Below, in pieces: positions 12,371 to 19,600 of a stretch of DNA of 35,304 nt. The position numbers and the translations under genes were made by a program. Each line of letters begins with the position of its first letter. Position 1 is the first letter of the stretch. This stretch comes from a virus, in IMG/VR virus record IMGVR_UViG_3300012931_000054, positions 1 to 35,304 of that record; one strand, given 5' to 3'. The notes under the pieces were generated by a model that was given only the letters and a program-made list of their open reading frames with translations, did not search any database and had not been told where the DNA came from.

Positions 12371-12696
12371 TTGAGAGCCTCCAGCACACGCTCCAAAATC
12401 CCCTCCTGTTGATAGGCCTCTTTAATGCGGCGCAGGTCCTTGATTTGATCAAGGACGGCATGGTTCCACCACCAGCGATTTAAGCCAGATCCGCCAAAGC
12501 GGCCACGATGCCTCTTCCGTCGCCCCAGCCATTCGCGCACCCGAGTCAGTTCGGCCTTATACCGATCCACCATTGTTTTGAATCCGACCTTCTCTTTTTT
12601 CCCGCCGCCGCGCAACCACTTCTCGCGCACGGGTTTGGGGCGCACCAGCTCCTTGCGCTTCTGGCCGTTCCAGTCGGTGAAGTCTTTATTGCCCAT
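12367..12696 (-). CDS. Hypothetical basic protein, 109 aa
   Basis: Start at 12696 (MGNKDFTDWNGQKRK), with GGGAGGGG 6 nt upstream. Very basic first half (RKELVRPKPVREKWLRGGGKKEK) and a helical body (MVDRYKAELTRVREWLGRRKRHRG, then DQIKDLRRIKEAYQQEGILERV). It is likely to bind nucleic acid. It overlaps the upstream gene by 11 nt and the downstream small membrane protein by GTGA. No named family. Confidence 0.75.
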   Translation of the reverse strand: MGNKDFTDWNGQKRKELVRPKPVREKWLRGGGKKEKVGFKTMVDRYKAELTRVREWLGRRKRHRGRFGGSGLNRWWWNHAVLDQIKDLRRIKEAYQQEGILERVLEALK

Positions 12697-12862
12697 TATG
12701 GCCCCTCCCACTGGCGCGGATGGCTGAGTCCACAGCTTCACGGGCAGTAACTTGACCGTCTACAGGTTCCTTCCCAATACCAAGGCGACCAAAGATCACC
12801 ATTCCGGCCAATGGTGAATCTTCCAGCCAGTCCAGCCGCATCTTATCGGTGATCTTCTTCAT
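12686..12862 (-). CDS. Small hypothetical protein, 58 aa
   Basis: ATG 12862 after GGAGAGGGCA; ends TAA 12686-12688, overlapping the next gene by 11 nt. It reads MKKITDKMRLDWLEDSPLAG, then MVIFGRLGIGKEPVDGQV and AREAVDSAIRASGRG. The opening (D-x-x-RLDWLE helix) is common in small phage proteins. Composition and ribosome site support a real gene. Function unknown. Confidence 0.65.
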   Translation of the reverse strand: MKKITDKMRLDWLEDSPLAGMVIFGRLGIGKEPVDGQVTAREAVDSAIRASGRGHNGQ

Positions 12863-12886
12863 TGCCCTCTCCGGATGGCCGCAAAC

Positions 12887-13086
12887 TCACTCACCGCCGA
12901 CCTCCTGGGATAGCTTGCGGATTCTCTCCGCTCTTAAACGCCCTTCCGGGCAGTTCCCGAAATGGGCTTCGTCCTTACAGAAGCAGGAGCTTTCATCTTC
13001 CACTCGACTTGTATTTCCCAGTCCCCATCGGTATCTCTTCCGGCATATTTCGTAGCAAAAGACTTCTTCCCGTTAGCGCTTCCCAT
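12887..13086 (-). pseudogene. Frameshifted Cys-rich protein gene
   Basis: From ATG 13086 (MGSANGKKSF) the frame meets TCTTTTG and then turns into unlikely sequence. In the -1 frame from the same point a clear protein continues: FCYEICRKRYRWGLGN, DESSCFCKDEAHFGNCPEG, RAERIRKLSQEV, ending TGA 12887-12889. Joined, this is a 66-residue Cys-rich, probably zinc-binding protein. In its own frame the Cys-rich part has no ATG start and lies in frame with the TAA of the upstream gene (13073-13075). Either one T was lost from the T run, by mutation or sequencing, or the gene uses -1 slippage or readthrough. Confidence 0.6.
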
Positions 13087-13621
13087 TTCCATGCCCTAAA
13101 AGCTTCGGCATCTTCTTCCTAACCACAAGATCCACCTCATGAAACACACGGGACAGCTCAGTGAGGTAGGAGTATCGGCGCTGCAAAGAAATCAGCTCGT
13201 TCGCGGCACCCTCCAACATGCGGTCCCGCAGCTCTCGATTCGACAGCACGTCCCGAATGTGCTCCCGTCCCTTGCTGGCCCCCTTCTCGCCCCCACGAAC
13301 TGACACGCGGACAGGCATCTCGATCTCCTGCGATTTACTCCCCTGCATGATCTCAACCCTTACAACGAGGCTTGACAGAAGAACGGAGGCCTGGATCTTG
13401 CGGAACTTCTCAGCCGCGTCCTCGTTCTCCCAATTAAACATTTGATGCAGCGGGCTGTTTTCATCGCGCGCATCCTCAAGAACCTCCGCCGAAGATGGGG
13501 CATGCCCAAGCTGTTCCTGCAACAAATCGACTCTTTCGCCGAAGATGACAGCCCACCCTCTTGGGGAGTGCGATCCTTTCCTCCAGGCGTAATTTTTAAA
13601 GGTCGCCAGTGCTTTGTTCAT
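13073..13621 (-). CDS. Conserved phage protein of unknown function, 182 aa
   Basis: Start at 13621 (MNKALATFKNYAWRKG), with GGAGGATAT upstream; the longer frame would run into the repeat array. The segment LEDARDENSPLHQMFNWENE then DAAEKFRKIQASVLL matches a common phage pattern (ARD..SPLH..F.W....AAE..R..QA). The second half is helical and charged (REHIRDVLSNRELRDRMLE). The function of that family is not known to me. It is separated from the next leftward genes by the repeat array at 13622-13956 and may have its own promoter there, though none is clear. Confidence 0.8.
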   Translation of the reverse strand: MNKALATFKNYAWRKGSHSPRGWAVIFGERVDLLQEQLGHAPSSAEVLEDARDENSPLHQMFNWENEDAAEKFRKIQASVLLSSLVVRVEIMQGSKSQEIEMPVRVSVRGGEKGASKGREHIRDVLSNRELRDRMLEGAANELISLQRRYSYLTELSRVFHEVDLVVRKKMPKLLGHGNGKR

Positions 13622-13956
13622 ATATCCTCCATTTTTAATCTGCCCTACTCGCCATGAAGTTTCAAGATTGCCATGCCGCGCCAAGCGATGCCCCGCCATT
13701 CCCAGACTGCCCTACCGGACCGCGCTCAACGCTGCCGCACCACGACTGCCCTGCCGTAACGAGCCCGTCCCAGCCAAGCACTGCGACACCATGACTGCCC
13801 GACCTCACCATGCCCTTCCCCGCGATGCCTAGACTGCCCGGCCTCACCCCAACCGACCGAACCTTGCCTAACCCAGACTGCCTCACCGCGCCTGACCTAG
13901 CCATGTTCAGCCGTGGCTGCCAACCCCTGACGTGCCCGAACTGGCCCTGACCAGCC
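13622..13956. repeat. Degenerate NNGGC pentanucleotide repeat array (non-coding)
   Basis: A 335-bp stretch without a credible gene. Read on the minus strand it is a run of NNGGC-type pentamers (for example ATGGC, TTGGC, GCGGC, ATGGC, GGGGC). A longer word built on GACTGCC (plus strand) recurs at 13701, 13740, 13789, 13828 and 13872, spaced 39, 49, 39 and 44 nt, the spacings differing in steps of 5. Open frames crossing it are low-complexity by-products. It sits between two conserved phage genes of unknown function. It may be a binding array, a recombination hotspot or a processed RNA. Confidence 0.7.
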
Positions 13957-14577
13957 TTAACTGCCCTGGACCATAAATCGGCCGCTGCTTCCGTTTCTTT
14001 CGGGACGCCACTCGCCAACGCCCACGGAGAACCCGGCCATGTTCATGAGGTTGATGATCTGCGCCTTTGAAATGGAGCCCTTGTTGTATTGGATCGTGAG
14101 TGTCGCCGCCCATTTCTTGAACTCAGCCCGGAAGCGCACGTCCGCCGTCATCCCATTAAGGCGAACGATGTCCTCTCGCATGGTGGGAGTCCCCTCAATC
14201 TCCACCAAGCCGTCGGCGTCGTCGATCACGAAGAAAGCTCCGCGCAAGAAAGTCATCGGCACGGAATCGATCTGGCGACATGCGGACACGGCCGCCTTCT
14301 TGAACCCGGCCGCTGGGAAGCCGTAGACCCCCTTCTTTCCAGGGATGGGGTAGAGCGAGTCCCGAAAGGCCTGATCCGGGTCCCGCGGCGCACGCTTGCT
14401 GGTGGTCACGCGCGCAGCTTTCGGGGTCAGCATCGCCTCCTTGGCTTTCTGAGAGAACTTGTGGCAGATGAGAGGGCTGGTCCCCACGATTTTCAGCTTG
14501 AACGTTTCGGTTTGGATCGCGGGGATCTGGACGGACTCTTGTTCTATCTTCGGGGGTTTTTCGGTGGTGGCCTTCAT
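13957..14577 (-). CDS. Conserved phage protein with GTSPLI and GVGEWRPE motifs
   Basis: The ATG overlaps the upstream stop (ATGA at 14574-14577). Length 206 aa. Characteristic parts: LKIVGTSPLICHKFSQKAKE (about 27-46), GKKGVYGFPAAGFKKAAVSA (85-104), LVEIEGTPTMREDIVRL (129-145), and an end with VGVGEWRPE and GSSGRF. This set marks a frequent phage family of unknown role. The N-terminal strand-loop and Gly-rich C-terminal loop recall RAMP-type (Cas5/Cas7-like) ferredoxin folds, which is speculation. It lies directly upstream (in transcription) of the repeat array. Confidence 0.78.
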   Translation of the reverse strand: MKATTEKPPKIEQESVQIPAIQTETFKLKIVGTSPLICHKFSQKAKEAMLTPKAARVTTSKRAPRDPDQAFRDSLYPIPGKKGVYGFPAAGFKKAAVSACRQIDSVPMTFLRGAFFVIDDADGLVEIEGTPTMREDIVRLNGMTADVRFRAEFKKWAATLTIQYNKGSISKAQIINLMNMAGFSVGVGEWRPERNGSSGRFMVQGS

Positions 14578-14993
14578 GAGCGGGCCGCCTTACTGCGCTT
14601 CGCCATCGAGGCGGGAATAATGATGAAGCAGTCATAGTGGAGGGAGAATCTGGCGCGGTAGTTGCAGTTCGTTTTCTTGAAATTGCTATTGAGAAGGGCG
14701 GCGATCTTTGTAAGCTCTTTTCTATCTTCGATTTTCTCGCCGCTCACGATGGGCTGAACACCGATGGTCTGGTTTGGATCGTCTTGCTTCTGGACTTTTT
14801 CGAGCACTTCACGCACGAATGGCGCATACTTCGCGTCGCGCGAATATCCAATCATGGCCACGTCGGAAGGAGCTTTGTCGATCACGATGAAATTTGCGGT
14901 GACACCCTTCTTGGCAGGACGGGCCTGAGAAACACCCGGCGGGAGGATGTGCAGGGGAAGCGAGGTCTTCGTCTCTACATGTCCATTTTTCAT
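14574..14993 (-). CDS. Hypothetical protein, 139 aa
   Basis: ATG 14993 after AAGGAGAATCAA, overlapping the upstream stop (ATGA). An N-terminal disordered part (SLPLHILPPGVSQARPAKKG) is followed by a strand (TANFIVIDKA), a helix (FVREVLEKVQKQ) and a second half with ELTKIAALLNSNF, TNCNYRARFSLHYDCFIIIP. It has a basic end (MAKRSKAARS). No catalytic motif is seen. It is coupled on both sides, so it is probably functionally linked to the GTSPLI protein. Confidence 0.75.
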   Translation of the reverse strand: MKNGHVETKTSLPLHILPPGVSQARPAKKGVTANFIVIDKAPSDVAMIGYSRDAKYAPFVREVLEKVQKQDDPNQTIGVQPIVSGEKIEDRKELTKIAALLNSNFKKTNCNYRARFSLHYDCFIIIPASMAKRSKAARS

Positions 14994-15241
14994 TTGATTC
15001 TCCTTTTCTTCTGCGCGGTCCCCCTCGTCGGGTCCTCCGCGATGGATTCTAAAAGGGCGATGAATTTGGGGTCCACAATCATGTCACGCGTGATCCCGCG
15101 ATAGGGAAGCCAGCCGTTGTCCACCAGGCGGAGGAGGGCGCATTTCGGATGGGCGCCGCGGGCAGTCACTCCAGGGATAATCAGGCCGCGATGAAGTAAT
15201 GGTTTATTGCAAATTTCGCAGGACATGCCCCGTGCTACCAT
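14990..15241 (-). CDS. Small zinc-knuckle protein, 83 aa
   Basis: Start at 15241 (MVARGMSCEICNKPLLHRG); ATG 15226 (MSCEIC) is an equal alternative, as neither has a strong ribosome site. CEIC and the later HPKC could form one Cys3His zinc site. The rest is a strand, a turn (YRGITRDMIVDPKF) and a basic tail (TAQKKRRIK). The stop overlaps the next start (ATGA). It may be a small regulatory or nucleic-acid-binding protein. Confidence 0.7.
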   Translation of the reverse strand: MVARGMSCEICNKPLLHRGLIIPGVTARGAHPKCALLRLVDNGWLPYRGITRDMIVDPKFIALLESIAEDPTRGTAQKKRRIK

Positions 15242-15243
15242 AT

Positions 15244-15525
15244 TTATTCGCCCGTCTCAACCAGGCGTGCCTGCCTCGCCACATCCGCCTCACGGCGGCA
15301 TGCCACGCAGGAGCTGTCTTTCAAGCAGGCCAGCGGATGTCCGCAGCGCATAGGCCGGCGCAGGTGCTCCTGGGCTTCCGCCATCAGAGCGAGGGTGTCT
15401 TGGATGAGGTCGTGGTAGAGGTCGCAACGGCGGGTGTTGTTGATGTCGCAGAAACGGTGGGCCTCCACCGTGTCCCGGGCCACTTCTCGAATACGCTTTT
15501 GCAGCCAATCCGGAATTGACGCCAT
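15244..15525 (-). CDS. Hypothetical Cys-containing helical protein, 93 aa
   Basis: First gene of the second leftward early-type unit. ATG 15525 has no clear ribosome site and lies only a few nt after the start predicted for the promoter at 15535-15563, so the mRNA may be nearly leaderless. It has an N-terminal helix (IPDWLQKRIREVARDTVEAH), a middle helix (LYHDLIQDTLALMAEAQEHL) and a Cys/His cluster (RCGHPLACLKDSSCVACRRE), which suggests a zinc ribbon. Function unknown. Confidence 0.7.
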   Translation of the reverse strand: MASIPDWLQKRIREVARDTVEAHRFCDINNTRRCDLYHDLIQDTLALMAEAQEHLRRPMRCGHPLACLKDSSCVACRREADVARQARLVETGE

Positions 15526-15534
15526 TGGCCCGTA

Positions 15535-15563
15535 ATATTACTTCGCAAATTTCAGGGCGTCAA
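15535..15563 (-). promoter_or_regulatory. Candidate leftward promoter
   Basis: On the minus strand TTGACG (15563-15558, five of six) and TAATAT (15540-15535, four of six) are exactly 17 nt apart in an AT-rich gap. The gap 15526-15657 separates the late module from the 15525-to-11533 module. I see no strong terminator there, only a 5-bp GAGCC/GGCTC stem near 15635-15655. Confidence 0.5.
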
Positions 15564-15657
15564 CAAGTTGATCTAATATATTCTGCTTGGGACGTCTGAA
15601 CGCTTTAATATTTTACGCTGCGCCGACTACGGGAGCCTTGGTAAATGCGGATGGCTC

Positions 15658-15939
15658 TTATGAGGACAGCGTCTTATTGGCCGTGATGCGTCCGTGAATG
15701 CCGGCCGCGCCGAGCAGCGTCAACAGATACCCAGGAATCGCCGGCAAATTGATTCCATGCCCAGCGAGCACCTCCTGCAGAAGGGGCCACACGCCCGCCA
15801 CGATCGTCAGCACGTCGCTCCAGATGGTCTGGCTTTTCCACCAAGGCTTACTCGTTTCCATGGGTCCCTCCGTCAGGTCCAACTGCTTTCCGATCTTCTT
15901 GCCGACGAACTTCGCCAGCAGGTTGTCCAGCCACTTCAT
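15658..15939 (-). CDS. Putative holin-like membrane protein, 93 aa
   Basis: ATG 15939 after GGAGGAGGACCCC. An amphipathic N-terminus (MKWLDNLLAKFVGKKIGK) and a linker with KPWWKSQTIWSDVL precede two hydrophobic segments: VLTIVAGVWPLLQEVLAG (about 43-60) and IPGYLLTLLGAAGIHGRITA. The W-x-S-x-T-I-W...G-x-x-GR-x-T-A layout is common in small phage proteins beside endolysins. It is the last gene of the late unit, 23 nt behind the endolysin. A holin or pinholin role is inferred from context and topology. Confidence 0.65.
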   Translation of the reverse strand: MKWLDNLLAKFVGKKIGKQLDLTEGPMETSKPWWKSQTIWSDVLTIVAGVWPLLQEVLAGHGINLPAIPGYLLTLLGAAGIHGRITANKTLSS

Positions 15940-15962
15940 GGGGTCCTCCTCCGAAGCGGATC

Positions 15963-16388
15963 TTAAACAGCTGGATTTTCAGGCCGCTCTTCAACCAGCT
16001 CGAAATGGTCGAGGTCAAAAAAGTTCTGGTCCTTGAGATCGAAATCCCCATCCCAGTCGCCTCCGAACTTGAGCTTGATCCCCATCTGCTCCGCCACGCG
16101 CCGCACGTAGCCGGCGAAGTAATAGAAGCGCCGTGCGCCTTCCTTCTCACTCCAGTCGATGGGATAAGGTGCCGCGTCGACGGCGAGGCTCGGATAGTTG
16201 TTGTGGGCGGAGCCAGGCCATGGCCGCTTGCTCTTTCCCATGGCCACCGCCAAGTCCTGAGCCGCCTGATCGCGGAATCCGCAGATGACCGTGCAGTCGA
16301 CGGTCTTGACGATCTCCTCAAAGAGAGCCCGCAGCTTCGGATGGGCTGTGTCCAGGGCCTTCCGCGACGCTTCGCTAAAAGCTGGCAT
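15963..16388 (-). CDS. Endolysin, M15-type L-Ala-D-Glu (or D-Ala-D-Ala) peptidase
   Basis: ATG 16388 overlaps the upstream stop (TGATG). The 141 residues contain the M15 zinc site: SAHNNYPSLAVD gives His62 and Asp71, and DLDHFEL gives His128. FRDQAAQDLAVA and FGGDWDGD are typical of the phage endolysin branch (T5 and Listeria-phage type). No signal peptide, so release depends on a holin. It cleaves the peptidoglycan peptide for lysis. Two membrane-protein genes flank it, forming a normal lysis cassette. Confidence 0.92.
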   Translation of the reverse strand: MPAFSEASRKALDTAHPKLRALFEEIVKTVDCTVICGFRDQAAQDLAVAMGKSKRPWPGSAHNNYPSLAVDAAPYPIDWSEKEGARRFYYFAGYVRRVAEQMGIKLKFGGDWDGDFDLKDQNFFDLDHFELVEERPENPAV

Positions 16389-16681
16389 CAGGGGTTCACC
16401 TTGGCATGGAAGATAATGCCCTTGAACCAGGCCCAAATAGCGGCGCCGATCCCAAGGAGCGCGGGCGTCCCGGCCACCGCGAACACCTTCCCAGCGGTCT
16501 TCATCGAGCCGTGGAATTCCTCGAGAGGCGGCAATCTCTCAGTGGTGACCTTTTCCAGCTTCGCATAGGCCTTTTCATCATCTTTCACGTGGTCATCGAA
16601 GCGCGCCACAAGGGTCGAGAGCATCCCGTGCATTTCGATGATCAGCGGGTCCGTCCCGCGCCTGCGCTCTCCCTCTGTCAT
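16388..16681 (-). CDS. Putative XhlA-like holin or lysis accessory, 97 aa
   Basis: ATG 16681 overlaps the stop of the polyvalent gene (ATGA). A charged amphipathic N-terminus (LVARFDDHVKDDEKAYAKLE) leads to one C-terminal membrane helix (VFAVAGTPALLGIGAAIWAWF) and a basic end. This order resembles the XhlA haemolysin/holin family and other C-terminally anchored phage proteins. It is directly upstream of the endolysin, TGATG-coupled. Function by context only; a spanin-type role is less likely since no lipobox or long coil is seen. Confidence 0.65.
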   Translation of the reverse strand: MTEGERRRGTDPLIIEMHGMLSTLVARFDDHVKDDEKAYAKLEKVTTERLPPLEEFHGSMKTAGKVFAVAGTPALLGIGAAIWAWFKGIIFHAKVNP

Positions 16682-19600
16682 TTTTTCTTCTCCTCGATAT
16701 AGGACAACATCAAAGGTTTTCCCGTCAGGTGGCCACCCGCCATGGCCTGGGCGACGACCTTGTTGTACTCATCCGGCGAAAGGCTCTCCCTGTAATACTT
16801 GAGCAGCGCCGACCGTTCTTCGTTGCTCCGAGCAAAGACCAGCGCGTTGATGTAAGGGTCCGCCGTCCGCCGGCTGGCGAAGCGCTCGTAGTTCTCCTTG
16901 AACTGGGCGAAGGGGACAACCGACGTTCCTCCCTCTCGCCGCAGGGCACCGGCCTTGATCATCTCCGCGTAGAGCTGTGCGGCCTCCACGGGCCCCGGCT
17001 TCGCGGCAGAATTCACGCTGGCCACGATGGCGTCGCGCTCATCCAAAGCCTTGTTCGCCACCTCCTGCCGCGCCTTGTTGGCAACCGCCTGAATCTGCTC
17101 ATGCAGGCCGTAATTGGAAATCTTGATGAAGCGGCCTAGGATGTTGGAAATGATCGGCGCCCCCAGGACCTTCTCGGTAAGCGTCGACGCCTTCTCCACG
17201 TCGTCGGTGGGGAAGCGGTAGATGAGGCTCGCGCCGCCCTGGTTGGCCAGATATTTCAGGAAGGCCAAGTGGCTCCGCGCACCGCCCGCCTCAAAGACTT
17301 GGTCCGGGATCGCTGTCCGACCGCGGAAGTAGTCGTAGGGGTTTTTCCCCGTCGCGTAGGTCAGGACGTCCATAGCCAGGCTGATGGGCGGCGCCAGCGT
17401 CGGCGCCTGCCCGGCCATGTAGTCCGCCAGGTTCGCCATGGACTGCCCCTTGTTCAGGGTCAGCATCTTCCACAGGAGCCCGCTGGCGAAGCGGCCCGCC
17501 TCGTCCTGGGGCAGCCGCATGTAGACAGCCTTCCCGTTCTCCGTCATCCCGAGCGGGATCACAAGATAATTCGTCTTGTCGTACTCGGAGACCCGGTCGA
17601 AAATGTCCTTCAGGCCCTTCCCCATGGCGCCGATCGCGGCGGCGAACATCAGGATCTTGGGCAGGAAATTGACCTTCGCAGTCTTCGTCCAATATTCCGC
17701 TGGCCGATCGCGCATCACCTCCCAGTCCGAACGCCAACCTTCCTTAATGGAATTGGAGAACATGAAAATGTTGTTGTAGAGACCGTATGAACCACCCCGA
17801 CGAAGAAAGTCCGGGCTTCCGATCTGTCCGCGGATCATGTGGGCAATCGTCATATCGTCCAGGCCCAACTCTTTCTGGTGGTCCTTCAGGTACTGGTAGC
17901 CGGCCAACTTCGGCATGGCTTCGATCGCAGAGCCCACGTCGTCCAGGAGCTTCCCCACCTTTTTGATGGTCTTCACCACGGGGTTGCCATCCTCCCCCTT
18001 GCCGCCAAAGTAGCGATCCATGAGGGCGCGCACCTGTTCATCCTCAGTGGAGATGGACCACTTCTCTTCCATGGTGATGAGCATCTTCTTTTCCAGCATG
18101 TCCTTCACCAGGTTGTCGGGGATGTCGAAGGCCCGACGGAAGGCCGGCGACAGGTTCCGGATGTAGTATTTGGCCACGTCCGCCATGCTGGCGCCGGGCA
18201 AGTTCTTGTAGGCCCGCTTCAGGTCGCGGATGAAGTTGAAGAGCATGAACCCCGGATTTTTCTGAACGAAGATCTGCCGGAAGAATCCCTCCGCCACCCG
18301 GATGCCATTGATGATGGGGTTGAAGCTGTCGGGATTCCGCTGGAAGGCCTTTGCCACCCCCTCGTCTACCACGAAGCCCTTCTGCTGTCCATCCTTCATG
18401 TAGGTCAGCAGCCCTTTCCCCTTGGCCGCAGGCTCCTGCGGTGCCCGGGTGAACCCGTTCCACTTTTCCTGGGCGGGCTGGATCACCTCGGGGCCAAAGT
18501 TTTTTTCCAGGAATTCCGCCGTCACTTTGGCCGCCATGTTCCGGTTGATGGCCTTGATGAGCGAGACACCTTTCATAAGCGTCGCCGTCGCCGGGTTGGT
18601 GATCTCTTGAAGAGTGCCCACCTGTCCATAGATCTTGGCGCCAGCGCCGGAGCCTCCGCCGGACAATTCGTCCGCATGCTTCGTGAACACGTCGAAGGTG
18701 GCGTAGTAGGGGTTGTCCCGAACCTTGGCCATGAGCGCGGGAGAGAGCATCCCGGACTCTTCTAGTTTGTTCACCACAAATTGCCAGCCCGTGCGGAACT
18801 TGTCCACCTGGCCCATGAGGACGCCCCATTTCGCGTCGCCCATCTGCTTGCGCATGAACTCCAGATGCGCCGCGCTGGTGGACGGTGTGAAACCAAGAGG
18901 GTTGGCCAGTCCGCCGCGCTCACCGATCACGCGCTGATGGAAAAGCACCTCACCGAGGTCGTCCCAATGCAGTCCGGCCGCCTCCAGGTCCTTGTAGATC
19001 TGGGTGTAGCCTTCCATCCATGCCTTTACTTCGCTGGCGGAATAATTCATCTCTTCCAACCAGTACTGGGGATTGTCCTCAGCTTTCGGCGTGAGCCCTT
19101 TCTTTTTCATCTGGCGAAGGTAAGCCAGGATGCCCTCGTTCTTATCGACGAGCATCTGGCGGATGCCGCTGATGATGTCGCGTGGCTTTTCCTGGGTCGC
19201 AATCCGCTCGGCGGCGCCCTGCCTCTCGCCGGCGGCGAACATTTCCTCCACGCGACCCTGCCGCGCCTCGACCACTGCGCCGCCCTTGATTCGGTCGATG
19301 ATGCCTGTGTAGGTGTTTCGCACGTCGGGCTTGCGCTCGATGTAATCGAACCAGGCCTTGTAGAAAGCGGGGGCCTCCTGCCGAAGAAGGGCGGGATTGT
19401 TGAAGAGGACGCTGACGGCGTCCGCATACAGCTCGGGGGAGGAATAGCGATAGGCGGTATAGCTGGCGTCGGCCGCCGGATCAAAAGGCTTCCAAACGTT
19501 GGTGATGCGCTTCAGCTCCGCCATGACCTGGGCCTGGGTGATGAGTCCGCGCTTCATCGCCTCGGCCTCGAGGCGCCGCTTGTACAGCTCCGGGATCTGG

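Noticed and set aside
12934-13086. Intact 50-codon gene from ATG 13086 in frame A
   Set aside because: Beyond the first ten residues the sequence is unconvincing, while the -1 frame gives a clear Cys-rich protein; treated as a frameshifted gene.
13622-13956. CRISPR array
   Set aside because: Repeats are degenerate pentamers without constant repeats or unique spacers, and no cas genes are present; the Cas4-like nuclease belongs to a phage recombination module.
13662-14018. Minus-strand frame of 118 codons across the repeat array
   Set aside because: Translates pentamer repeats into Gly/Val/Ser/Arg filler, overlaps the real gene at 13957-14577 and lacks a ribosome site.
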